DNA from: Hyaloscypha bicolor E | Lineage: Eukaryota; Ascomycota; Leotiomycetes; Helotiales; Hyaloscyphaceae | Assembly: GCF_002865645.1 (NCBI RefSeq) | Contig: NW_020194684.1 | Coordinates: forward strand, 4,813,952-4,877,951 | Length of the DNA stretch: 64,000 nt | Direction: 5' to 3' | Shown: positions 11,444 through 22,328 of the stretch, in pieces | Numbering within the stretch: the stretch's first letter is position 1 | How the letters are laid out: each line of letters begins with the position of its first letter | Made by a program: the position numbers and the translations under genes | Notes under the pieces: model-generated | Seen by the model: the letters and a program-made list of their open reading frames with translations, nothing else | Told to the model about the DNA's origin: nothing | The model's database searches: none

Positions 11444-12692
11444 ATGAATATCTCTTATCAACCAATTCCAACCAGGAACTTGCCGCCTGCAATGGAGGCA
11501 GCCGGCAACGAATTCATAAAAGCTGCAGCTTTTCTACTCATACCATTAGAACTGCTATATTTTTCGATCTACTTCAACACGAAGGGAGCGTACAATGTCT
11601 ACAGGATCCTGAATTTCCTATCAATAACTACGTTTTGGATTTCTCCTTATGTTGCCCCAATTGCTTGCGGGTCAGTGCGATGTCTGCAATGCTTTGCTAG
11701 TACGGGTCTCATGCTCAATGCCTCTCACAAGGACATGCTGACACCTCAACAGTTGCAATTGGTACAATGAAAGCGCTGGATATCTGGGCGCGTCGCCATT
11801 CAATGCCCACTTATACAGCTGGGAGGCGGCCACCAGATTGGCTTCTGGCGCTCTTGCTTCTCACCGAGTTGAGATACGAAAGCTTCACGCCAAACCATAT
11901 TCGAGTCCCGAAGAATCAAGAGAATTTCAGTGAGCCAATCCAACTGGGCGTTCATACTGCCATATTTATCGTGCTGCAAACCCTTCCTCAAAATCTCCCA
12001 ATTGTGCTGGCCTTTGAAGTAATGTTGGCCATATATATTATATGGACGAGCCTACAGTTATTACTTCGATACAAGAGCAGCCCAGCTCTTTTCGGGCCTC
12101 TTTATATGATAGATAGCTTCACAGGTTTCTGGTTGGTTCTCCGCAGAAAGAATTCTTTGTGTGGCCAGTGTCCTGACTGTGTAGGTCCGAAACCTGGCAC
12201 AATGTTTTTGCCTCTCCGTGCACCTCCCTAGCATATACTCCCCTTCGTTACGGCCTTCCCGAGTACGGAGTGCCGGTTGTAATTGCTCGTTCGCTCGGTG
12301 TCCTGGGTGCTTTCGTTCTTATGGCAATCTTCCATATATACGCACTTTCTCCCATCCTCAACAGAGAAGGTCTTATTCGAATCGGGGTATTTTTTATGCT
12401 TAACGGGATAGCGACAGTAAGTGAGGCTGCGATTTGGGGTCATAAGAATCACTGTAAGTGTTTGGGCCCCTTCCTATTTGTGTCATGATCTTCTTGCGAG
12501 ACAACCTCCCAGTTCTCTCGAAACAGCCTGCATCGAGTAATTACTAAACTCCCTCATCACGCAGGGTCGAAAGCAGCGATGGCGTGGATTTGTGAGACAA
12601 TTCTCGCAACCTGGACTGCGAGCGGCTTGAACATTCCAAATGGCCTCTCAAGAGTTCCCTGGAGAGAGCTATGTGATGCGCCGAGTTATTAA
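11444..12692 (+). CDS. Wax-synthase-like membrane-bound O-acyltransferase (MBOAT family)
   Basis: Exons 11444-11699, 11753-12131, 12185-12453 and 12565-12692 join to 343 aa; the first two introns are both 53 bp. The protein is strongly hydrophobic with perhaps seven or eight membrane segments. The key segment spans the exon 2/3 junction and reads SFTGFWSETWHNVFASP, followed by TSLAYTPLRYGLPEYG. This corresponds to the catalytic His-containing motif (FW..RWH..F) of the plant/fungal wax synthase domain. GTMKALDIWARR upstream is also usual for that family. Such proteins acylate alcohols or secondary metabolites; the substrate cannot be read from sequence, and no polyketide or terpene genes lie nearby. 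The first exon is poorly conserved to my eye, so the start is less sure than the rest. Confidence 0.75.
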
Positions 12693-12853
12693 AGCCCCGC
12701 AATGGTAGATAAATGCTGAAGGGATGTTTTTGCTGGGATAAGGATAGTCCTAGACGAGTTTCTCCATGAGGCAAGGCAATAGCCAAAGAGAAATCGGACC
12801 TCACACACTCAGGCTCCCAGCCAAAAGAATGAACAGGGCGCCTTATTCTTGGG

Positions 12854-13282
12854 CTATTCGTGCGGCGGTGGTGGTGGAGGTCCCAGTTGCCTCGTCTGTA
12901 CGGAAAACTGCCAAAAGGAAGATCGGGAATGGTCCCGGTCATGGCGCATACAAGCATTGCATTTCCCAAACAGGGGCCCGGTCTGAGTGATGGAATCGCT
13001 CTTGCAAAACTTGTGACATCGCCAACAATGAACCAAATTCGCAGGGCTCCAGTCGTCAAGGTGGCTGAAGAGGTAGCACATCGTCAAAAGGTCGCTGTTT
13101 GGGATAGGACACTCGTAAGTGAAAGCGTCGAGCGGGACCGTTTTATGCTTGGAGAAATGGATGTGGTACAGCCGTCGACAAGAGAGGCCAAGGCACGTCG
13201 AGTGGACAGGGTCTAAGTAGCTGAAGATTTGAAGCAGCAGCTCTGTTGACAAACTCGCAAGGGCGGAGGAACTTGCAGCCAT
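12854..13282 (-). CDS. Small F-box protein
   Basis: Single exon, 143 aa. Residues ~7-45 (ALASLSTELLLQIFSYLDPV, then CLGLSCRRLYHIH) form an F-box, which binds Skp1 in SCF ubiquitin ligases. A Cys/His-containing stretch follows (HCWRCHKFCKSD and FGKCNACMRHD, ~105-125), spaced like a small zinc knuckle, as in many short fungal F-box proteins. The ATG at 13282 was chosen because it directly precedes the F-box; the frame is open upstream to 13381 without conservation. No substrate-binding repeats are present, so the target is unknown. It is convergent with the acyltransferase gene (161 bp) and divergent from TRS130 (342 bp). Confidence 0.72.
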   Translation of the reverse strand: MAASSSALASLSTELLLQIFSYLDPVHSTCLGLSCRRLYHIHFSKHKTVPLDAFTYECPIPNSDLLTMCYLFSHLDDWSPANLVHCWRCHKFCKSDSITQTGPLFGKCNACMRHDRDHSRSSFWQFSVQTRQLGPPPPPPHE

Positions 13283-13624
13283 TTTGATCACGTAGATACT
13301 TTCAAATGAATAAAGATGAAGCAGATTCTCACGCTGAGCAAAGGACAGAAAGAAAGCACACCGAAGCATGAGCCAGCTCACCTATTGCGTAACCTTCAGC
13401 CTCACCTGAACTTTGGTCGACTGAGCCTTGTCCGCATCACTCACCGCTTCCAAATCCAGCCAAGAAGGGCAATATACGTCGTTGTACTCCGTGTTTGCGA
13501 GGCCCATTCCATGTATGAAGCACAAATTGGCAATTAGTCTTTGTTCCTCAACTGAGAAATCTTGTCTTCACCCTGAAGACTGCTCGGGTCGGATACAATG
13601 CACTGAGAACGGGAACGATACGCC
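13283..13624. promoter_or_regulatory. Divergent promoter region of the F-box gene and TRS130
   Basis: 342 bp lie between the two start codons. No recognisable motif beyond general leader composition was seen. Confidence 0.45.
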
Positions 13625-16600
13625 ATGGAGCACCCGTCATCGAGCTCCAAAGTTACAGGTAAGAGATATGCCTCAAAACGCTAGCCTTGGCTCATAGTCT
13701 TTGGTAGTTGAATACTTTGACCCACATGGAGTCTACCAGCTCCTCTCGCCGGGTCTCCTTCCTCGATTGCCTTTGCGCAACCTCCATTGGGAATCCCATG
13801 CTGGGCCCCTCCGATCCATTTCCTCCCTCTATATCGACCTAGTTCCGTCTGCGCAGGCAAACTATCCTCTCTCGTCAACGGATCTAGCATCGGCAAGCAC
13901 ATCGAGCCTCTCGAGAATCAAGAGCGAAGATTCCGCTACCAGTGGCGACGATGGCTTTCGAACACAGCCGTTAGGGCAAGCTGCGTTCGAGAGACCAGAA
14001 TCCGTTTCCGGTCCTTCCAAGACTGTTATGAAAGAACGCAGGCATCAGATACCAGGGCTCAGACAGACGCCATATTTGAAGGTGCTCTTCGTACGCTGCG
14101 ATGATAGTGAGACGTACAAGACACAGACACGGAAAGAAGTCCGAGATTGGATCAAGGAACAAACCCCCCCAGCCACAAAGTCCAGTGCGCAAGAGAACCA
14201 CGATGCTTTCGAATGGCTCATAATTCATGTAATCGTCCCGAACACGGCTGCTGCGACCCAGCCTAGAACTGGCGGAAAATCTTCTGAAGGCAGCACCGGG
14301 TCTTCATCGGACAAATCAGGCACTCGTTGGGGGAAGGGCTCATCTACTATTTTGGAGAAATTGCGTGCAGATTTCAATGGATCCTCCAGATCAGCCGTTG
14401 ATCGAGTGGCTCAAATTCGCATTGGTATCAATGATGTACCTTATGAGATGCTTCCGCGGGTCATTCCAGCCATTCCAGGGTCGTATAGCGAGACCCCACA
14501 AGAAAACGAGAATGCATGGCTTGATCTTGTCTCCAAGTTCAAATCGTTGATTCTATCATCTTTTGACATGCGGGTGGGTCAATATGAAGAGGACATCCGT
14601 GAGAAGGATGCCCAGAGAAGCTTGCCTGGATGGAACTTCTGCACATTTTTCGTGCTCAAAGAGGGCTTAGCCAGAGGGTTCGAAAGTGTCGGCCTTGTTG
14701 AGGATGCCCTGGTAGGATATGATGAGCTTGCCGTAGGTCTCGATGCAATCATTAGAGAACAGTCTGCCACTGGGTCAGGGGCTGAACATGGCGGTTCCTT
14801 CTTGCCATATACAGAGGATCTTGAGCGTCAGGCAGAAAACGCCAGGTCTGATATATCCAAAGATATGGGCTCAGATGATGTGGTAGAAACAGATGACCCT
14901 ATCGACCTTCAGTCCACCTCTCAGTCCCCTGAAAATGTAGCGAACGAAATTCCTCTGAATGCAACGAAGAAGCGATACCGAGAGCTCATATTGTCAAACG
15001 ACATCTCGATATTCGATTTCCGCTGCTATCTGTTTGCGCGACAGCTGTCATTACTGCTCCGAATAGCAAATGCCTGGTCATCGCAAGAAGAGCTTCTGGC
15101 GAAGCTAAAAGAACAACGAGAATCAAGTCTACAGGGTGTAGCAGCGCGGCTTCCAGCTACCCAACCTTCTGAGGACGTTGAGAATCTTGCTGTACTTGGA
15201 GAAGTGTGTCGACGAGCTATGGACTTTGTGGCCTCCATTGCACGAGTTATGCGCGATGACATGTGGTCCTCGTGGAGACATTCCCAGCAAAACTCTGACT
15301 CGCAAGTGAACGACACCACATCCCAAGATCCCGTTATGGTGCAAGTAGTTGACAACATCGTTGCTTCTTTTACCTTTGCCATCGCTCAGCAGATTCTTGC
15401 GCAAACATCAACAAAATCTCTACCTATTCCCCCTTCGACGTTGGCACCTCCTAGCAGCAAAATTGGCTTAGATGGGCAAGAGCCCAAAGCGGCTATTCCT
15501 GAGCCGAAGACCATGATGCATCCTGCCAGGAGTAGTTCGCTTGCCCTCCGATCCCGCTCTCGTGAACCTCCAAGCCCAGGTCTCTTCCCTGGAGGTCGAA
15601 GAAATAGTGTACCTGAGCAAGGGGCCGCCTCACCATTCCTTAAGTCGGGGTTAGAAGAGCTCGCAGCACATCGGGCAGAACTGTATCTTCTTTCTCGCAA
15701 TGTGCTTGAGCAATTGGGCAAGAAGCATGGATGGGGCGTTGGATGGGCAGAAATGGCACAGTGGCAAGGTGCGACTGGGGATGAAATGGAAGAGGTCGAC
15801 CTTGACAAACCCTCTACAGTCGATAGCGAGGCAGGTACCACTTCAAAGCTACCACCTTCAGTCCAGGGTATTGACAGTAAGCTTCTCCGCACTGCCCTGG
15901 ATAATCAAGACGACTTCTACCGGCTCTACGAAACACTAACCGACAAGGCTCTTCGCCATTACACCGTTGCAAATCATGTGCAATCTGTGCAATCAAGCAT
16001 GGCTGATCTTGCCGTACTCAAATTCCATGTAACGGATTTCGCTGCTGCTGCGTCATACTTCTTTCGCATGACCCCTTTCTACGGTGAAGGCGGATGGGCG
16101 GGAGTCGAACTGCCGATGTTGGTAATGTACGCAAAGTGCCTCAAGGAACTTCAGCGCAAAGAAGATTACGTCCGAGTCGTACTAAAGTTTTTGTCGAGAG
16201 CGGCAATGATGGAGAAGGAAAGGCTTCAAAGACAATCCGCCTTCCGGATAGGTGGCAGTCAGCATTTTTCTGATGAAGCATTTATGTCGACTTCTTCGTA
16301 CCTTCCGGAGTTGATGCAGATTACCAAGAATTTACAGCACGAGGTTCTCGTGCCTCTTCAGAACTTTTTCTGCAAGGTCGAGGTAGATGAGACCGTCCAA
16401 TATCGTTCAGAAATAGATGGGTTTGGACTTCAGCTTCGACTTCAGTATCTCCTTGCGGATGATTTGAGCATCAAAAAGGGTAGAGTTAAGATTACTCCCA
16501 TGAGTGGAGACACGAACCGAGATCTGTGGCTAGAAACGACTGGCCCATTGGTATTCAAGAATGGCAAGGTGCAGATGTCAGTCCAGAGTAATGTGAGTAT

Positions 16601-18410
16601 TTCTCAACCCGTATGCCAACCTTTCTAACCTTGTCAGGTTCTCGTCCCAGGGGCTTATCATGTCAGCCATATTGTCCTTCAAGCCAACAATATCGTTCTT
16701 CAATATCCAACCAGTAACACAGTGTCCCCACCTAAAAAGGATGATGGCTTCTTCAAATGTCCGAAGCTACTCATCTATCAGAGATCAGATTCCTTTGATG
16801 TTCGACTGTACGCATTCAGATCTATTCACTTGGACCGCAATCGCTTTTTGGAGATCGAACTATCGTCCGGACGGAACAATGTGAGCAGTGGTGAGCTTCA
16901 CATACGAGCAGCAACAGCTGGTCTGAGGCTTCAAACCAGCGATGCAAAGGTTGTCAGCGGATCTCTCGAAGTTTCGCAAAGATCCGAAGCGGGTGTTATC
17001 AAGTTTGGTATCATGGAGTCCGGCTCCACTGCTAAAATCGGAATACCTTTCAATCTTGAGCACGAAGTCAACGATCTCTCTATCAAGCTGGAGATATCTT
17101 ACACCACTGAAAAGGGAACGTTTTTCTCCGCGACGACACCAACAATATCAATTATGCTTCCCCTGGGTGTCAACGTTCAGGATGTTTTCAAACACAAAGC
17201 GCTATTCTCTAAATTCACCATCTCTTCTGCAACGCCTGGTCCCCTACGACTGTTGAGCTCTAGATTGGAGAAATCGGAGGTATTTGAAGCCCATGGTGGA
17301 CTCGCCCTCAGCAAACCCGTAATCGTCTTCCCTCGCCAACCGGCTTCGATGTTGTACAAGATCACCAAGCCCCTCACGACCCCGAGGCCGCATTCTAAGC
17401 AGAAACAAAAGTCCTCTTTGTCCTTGATTTTACATTACATATGTCTCGAGGAGGAGGTCGAAGATGCAGTGACCGGCAGCCTTCGCCAACTTTTCGAGGA
17501 AGAATCATTGCGTCCTTATACGCGATTGGTATTACCAGCCGTTATCTCCGAGCTTCGAGCCCGGATTAGCCCGTACGATTTCGAACGTGCGGCCATATTG
17601 AACGAAGTATCGACCTCTGTATTTTCGTCAGTGAGATGGCGAGATCACTTCTCGGGCCTCGGCCGAACAGGGCAACACAACGAGGAGGTTGCCTCTATTC
17701 TCTCAAAAATACTTGAGACTTGGCAACAAGAAACGCCTCGGATCCCATTGGTGCCCATTTCTATTAACGATGAGACCATCTCCAGGAGCCGATCGATCAT
17801 AATTCCGGTCGACGTACCCTCGGTAACTGTTGTTCACACAGCTGATCTGAAATTACTTGAGAAGACAGCCGGGCTCGGCAATAACGTCGTAGTTGCAGCT
17901 AACCAACCCATCACTGGGTCATTGTGCATCAAGTGGACCAGAATGTGGGACACAGAGCAGTTGGACCAATCTTCAGCCGAGAACGACTTTTTGGAGTTCT
18001 TCTATGAACTCTCAGGGTCGCCAGATACCTGGCTTATTGGTGGAAAACGAAAGGGACATTTCAGGATTCCCAAAGATTCAAGTCCAAATGGCGTACAGAA
18101 GCATTCATTTCCAGTCGTCTTAATCCCTTTGCGAGAAGGCTTCCTCCCCTTCCCAACTGTCGAGATCAAGCCAGCTCCATTTGTGAAAGCCCACAAGCCA
18201 GGGCAGGGCGGGTCTGAGGAAGATACCCGCATCAAGCAAACCAACATTACCTGCGAGACAGATTTCAAGAATGCAGGAGAAACAATAAGAGTCATCAGCA
18301 ATTCCCGAAGCACGACAGTTAGTCTGGACGCCAGTGGGCCACAAGGAGGTGCGTGGCTGTTGGAATGTGAGAGACGGAATGCTGGAAGCGGAGGAATTGT
18401 GCTTGGTTAA
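13625..18410 (+). CDS. TRS130: Trs130 / TRAPPC10, TRAPPII complex subunit
   Basis: Exons 13625-13658, 13708-16592 and 16638-18410 join to 1563 aa, with introns of 49 and 45 bp. The 34-nt first exon supplies MEHPSSSSKVT and joins to VEYFDPHGVYQLLSPGLLPR, the usual start of the family. The N-terminal ~600 residues carry the Trs130 solenoid features (LFVRCDDSETYKTQTRKEVR, IPGLRQTPYLKVL, DWIKEQ). Disordered Ser/Pro-rich inserts lie near 630-680. The C-terminal third (from about FKCPKLLIYQRSDSF) is beta-rich, like the TRAPPC10/Trs130 C-terminal domain. TRAPPII is the exchange factor for Ypt31/Rab11 at the late Golgi and is needed for secretion and hyphal tip growth. Length and order match the family; no defect is seen. 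Confidence 0.92.
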
Positions 18411-19566
18411 GTTACACCATGCCCAATGACGGAGTGAGTGGTTTCAAGGTCTGCTCTATTCATAGACCAGCTTGACTTTCAGTTGGAGCACAGCAATAGA
18501 GGGTTCTCCAGGGTGTTTTTTGAACCACTGGCCATCTCCAGCAGCCAAAGGCCAGAAAGGCATGGTACCTGCCCGTGTAGTCTTTCCAGCCTCTCAGAGT
18601 CAATGTCACTTGAATTGCGCAGTCTATCACTAAAAGCTCCAGACCAAATACACTGATCTCAGTGATTCTAGCAGTCTCCCAACTCCATTCTTGTCAGTAC
18701 TGAATGATTATTGCTCCATTTCACAGCTACTAATGAGAGATGGTATGCGAGGCTCAAGGCTTCTCTTTGACATTAACCTCAACGTGACCCAGAAGAACCC
18801 ATACAGTGCAAGAGTCTATAAGGGCTTCTAATACCCCACTGTCTCTATTCACATGAGGAGCTAGTTCTAATGTTTGTCTAAGACAAACGTGTTCATTTTA
18901 TCTCCACCTCCATTTCGAAGCCGTGTCTCAAACGATCTGACACCACTAAGCCAGGCCGTTGGTCTGCATGGCATTGGCAATTTCAGTCGGACACCTAATG
19001 ATTTCACGGATTCTTCAGGAAAAGCAAATCTTTTTCGGAGCTACGGAATCGTGGCACGTGCTGAAGTCACCTGCCTGAGCCATCCACCTTTTCCCCTGAC
19101 AAACCGAATGTCTCATGCCATCATTGAAATTGGAATGAGAATAGATCACTGAAGGATTGGTGACAACTTGCGATGCCTTTGTGGTGGTTCGGCGGGCTGG
19201 TTGTCTTGAACTCCCTTGTCAGTACGACAAGTACGTCACTATTCAGGGAATGAGAGACTGTAGAATCTCCAACCCCCAACCGTCCTTGCCTACTTTAAAT
19301 TCCGCTCCCGGAAAGTATTCTTAGGCATTATCATACACTTCGGAACTCTTCATCTTATTATTCTCCAGAAACCCTCGCAAAACCTCATAAATCGCGTTGC
19401 CGCCGAAAGTCTCCGAGTCGGTCAAACTCTCCACCTCTCTACCGACGGCAACTCTTCACAATCTCGCCGGACATCTATATAACTACCACCCTACCTGCCA
19501 CTGTCTCCCACTTATCATTTCAGCACAGAGAATAATTAGAGACAACACCGAATACCAATCAACACC
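18411..19566. other. Intergenic region between TRS130 and the MDR gene
   Basis: About 1.15 kb without a recognisable gene. The distal part is the promoter and leader of the oxidoreductase gene and contains a TATA-like element. Confidence 0.5.
19476..19482 (+). promoter_or_regulatory. TATA-like box upstream of the MDR gene
   Basis: TATATAA lies 84 bp before the ATG at 19567, in a CA/TC-rich leader. Position and sequence suit a TATA box, though the transcript start is unknown. Confidence 0.4.
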
Positions 19567-20777
19567 ATGTCCAAAATCCCGCCCATGATGCGCGCCATCG
19601 CTCTCACGAAGTTTTGCAACCCCTCAGAATATAATCTTGCTACGCTCCCAGTGCCAAAGATTACGAAGCCCGATGAGCTGCTTATTAGAGTGAGAGCTGC
19701 GTCGGTGAACCCGATTGATGTGAAGATGGCGAGCTCGTACGTTCCCAAATATCTGGGAGAACCAAACACTGACCTGGTTGATTCAGGATCGGGAAGATGG
19801 TCGGGGGAACGTATGTTCAAACCTTCGCCTGTTCTTAGCTTTCCAAATCCGCCGCACTCCAAAAGTCTCTGTAAGGCAAAACGCTGATACATACGCGCAG
19901 GTTCCCTTCAAAGATAGGCTACGATCTCGCTGGGGAAGTTGTTGAAATCGGCTCTTCGGTCTCAACGTTCAAGAAGGGAGATGAGGTCTATTCGCGAGTC
20001 GGCAGCGAGAATAAGGGGACGCTCGCCGAGTACTGTCTCTCTACCGTGTCAACCACCGCCTTGAAACCCGCATCCCTCTCCTTCGCTGAAGCAGCAGCTA
20101 TCCCGCTCGCAGCACAGACTGCTCTCCAAGCGCTAGACGTCGGAGAAGAGCGAGTAGCAGGCGGGCTAAAAGGAAAGGTCATCTACGTCCCAGCTGGACT
20201 GAGCGGGACCGGGAGTTTCGCCGTGCAGCTCGCGAAGAACGTTTTCGGTGCCAAGAGCGTGGTTACTTCTCTCTCGCCGGGGAAGTTCAAGTTGATTGGC
20301 GAGTTGATGGGAGAGGGGACTCCAGACGTGATTGTGGATTACACAAAACAGAAGACGGTGGATGTCACGGGGAAGCGGGAGGTGGATTTCATGTTTGATA
20401 CTGTTGGGGAGACGTTTAAGGGGTTGGGGGTTATGAAGAAGGGGGGCGCGATTGTGAGTATTAGTATGGGGCCGAATGGGACGGATTTTAAGAAGAAGAA
20501 TCCGGGGGTGCCGTCGTATATTGCGTGGATTTTGAATGTGGTGGATTGGGTGCTGAGGACATATACGGGGTGGTACGGGGTCGAGTATAAGGCGCTTGTT
20601 TTGGAGGGGAATGCAAATGATTTAGAGAGATTGAGGGGCTGGGTGGAGGAGGGGAAGGTGAAGCCTATTGTGGGGAGTGTGGTGAAGTTGAGTGATATGG
20701 AGGGGGTGAGGAAAGGGTGTCAGCAGATTATGGATGGGAAAGGAGGCGTGGGGAAGTTTGTGGTTGAGATTGACTGA
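19567..20777 (+). CDS. Quinone oxidoreductase-like MDR enzyme (zinc-free alcohol dehydrogenase superfamily)
   Basis: Exons 19567-19736, 19787-19810 and 19901-20777 join to 356 aa. The middle exon is only 24 nt (IGKMVGGT). Reading straight through the first intron would give an unconserved peptide and break the frame, whereas the 50-bp intron with GTACGT...TTCAG restores MASSIGKMVGGTFPSKIGYD. N-terminal GroES-like fold: RAASVNPIDVK, IGYDLAGEVVEIG, FKKGDEVYSRV. Rossmann fold: VPAGLSGTGSFAVQLAKN (~200-220), the NAD(P)H site. There is no Cys/His zinc-ligand set, which places it among quinone oxidoreductase-like reductases. Family members reduce quinones or enones with NADPH; the substrate is unknown. 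Third-position use becomes strongly G-rich in the last ~400 bp. Confidence 0.88.
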
Positions 20778-21788
20778 CCTCACGATTCCCATTTGTATTG
20801 TACAGTACACTGCGAGTGTCGTTAACTGTTTCTTTTCCCAGAATAGTTCAAGATAGTAAGTACAGAGTGCAGGATTCGGGATTTTCAGCAGCCCTACGGG
20901 TACTTGCATTCACATTTTCTTTCCTCCGTGTACTACCCGAGTTGGCTGAGTGGCTGCCGAGGACTCGCCGTGTGCAACGCGCCGCGAATTCGAGAAACGT
21001 GGTAGAATCTCGTGGCATTCCGTGATGCTGGCATAGTCGCGAAGCTGCCAACGAAGATGTTTGGAAAGGTGTTTCCCAGGGGCTTTCTGGCTTACGTACA
21101 TGGGAATAGTGTAAAGTAAATCACACCGGTAAGCTGCCTTGAAATCGCCACCGGCGTCTGGAAACGGACTCGAGGGGTGATCATTGGCGTAACATTATTC
21201 GCCATTGACAGTGACATGCTGATTCCTGCTCAGCGCCGCTGGCTAATAGCATTTGGGGCTGCTAGGAGGAAGCTTTGTGGTGCTTTCCTGCAAATTGGAT
21301 TCAACTGCCGTACTCATGCCAGAGGGGTTTGAAGGAGCCAAGATTGAAGTGGAATGAGATATCTTGGAGTTGTGTCTTACGAGAGGAGACCTATGATCGC
21401 CTCATTGTTGTACAAGTTCGTCCCGGGCTTCTCTCTCGTACTCCAATCCACGAGCACAAATATCTTCTCTGGTGCCTGATTGTACGTTGTGGCATGCAGC
21501 GATGATCTGCTGCGGTACGAGTATCGTCGTTTGCTTTGCATGGTCTCGTGGCAAACGGTGAGGAAGGTTCTCATCTCATGTTTCCGAGATGCGCCATGCT
21601 TGCAGCTTCTGAATTCCGGGGAGAAATCCGGCATAATGTTCGGTGTTGTTGATACGAATAGTCCCTGACGGCTGCAGAGATAGACGGGCAATAGCGTCGA
21701 AGATCGTAATGAAAAGCACGTGATCCGACACATTCTGCACTTGGGCATTTACCTCGAGTCTGCTTGAGGAGACTTTTCGAGAAGCTTA
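20778..21788. other. Intergenic region, no gene seen
   Basis: About 1 kb between the MDR gene and the MITE. Frames on both strands are short and unlike known proteins. Confidence 0.5.
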
Positions 21789-21796
21789 CACGCAGC

Positions 21797-22328
21797 CAGT
21801 GTGTCAAAGGATTATTCGAGTTAGTCAAGTTATTCATGAATAACTTGAATAAAATATGAGTAATGAGTAGCTTAAATAAGTTGAGTATAAAATAGAATAA
21901 TTATTCATGAATAACCACGATTTATCACGTGCAAGTCACACGCAAGTCACGTGGTCATAATAAATTAACATATATTTAAATTTTAAAAAAATAACTAAGA
22001 TACCTATTAAGCCGCCTTATATATAACATAAGCTAAGCTAGTACTTATATAAGGGTACTTAAATACTAATTTTCTATAATAATAAACTAGAAGTATTACT
22101 AAGGTTCGATTCGCTTACCAAGCGCCATTACTACCTGACTGGGTAGCGAGGTGGCGCTAGGCGCGGGCCCACCCGGAGCCTTACCTGACTAAGCTAGCTC
22201 TATCACGTGTATAGATCACGTGCGTTATTCAAGTTATTCATGAATATTCATGAATAACTTGAATAATATATGAATAAAATAAGAGTAACGGCCATTATTC
22301 TATTTTACTCTATTCATTTGACACACTG
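21797..22328. mobile_element. Non-autonomous hAT-type element (MITE), 532 bp
   Basis: Perfect 12-bp terminal inverted repeats, CAGTGTGTCAAA at 21797-21808 and TTTGACACACTG at 22317-22328, bound an AT-rich block. An 8-bp direct repeat CACGCAGC flanks it exactly at 21789-21796 and 22329-22336. An 8-bp target duplication with CAG-type ends is the hallmark of the hAT superfamily. Subterminal palindromes TTATTCATGAATAA and GAATAACTTGAATAA occur near both ends, as in MITEs. No transposase frame is present. A short GC-rich block lies near 22110-22185. The intact ends and duplication suggest a fairly recent insertion. Confidence 0.85.

Noticed and set aside
19737..19810. Reading through the first intron of the MDR gene as coding
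   Set aside because: It yields an unconserved peptide and no in-frame join to the Rossmann domain; the micro-exon model restores both.
20937..21012. TGGCTGAGTGGC resembling a tRNA A-box
   Set aside because: No B-box at the right distance and no acceptor pairing.
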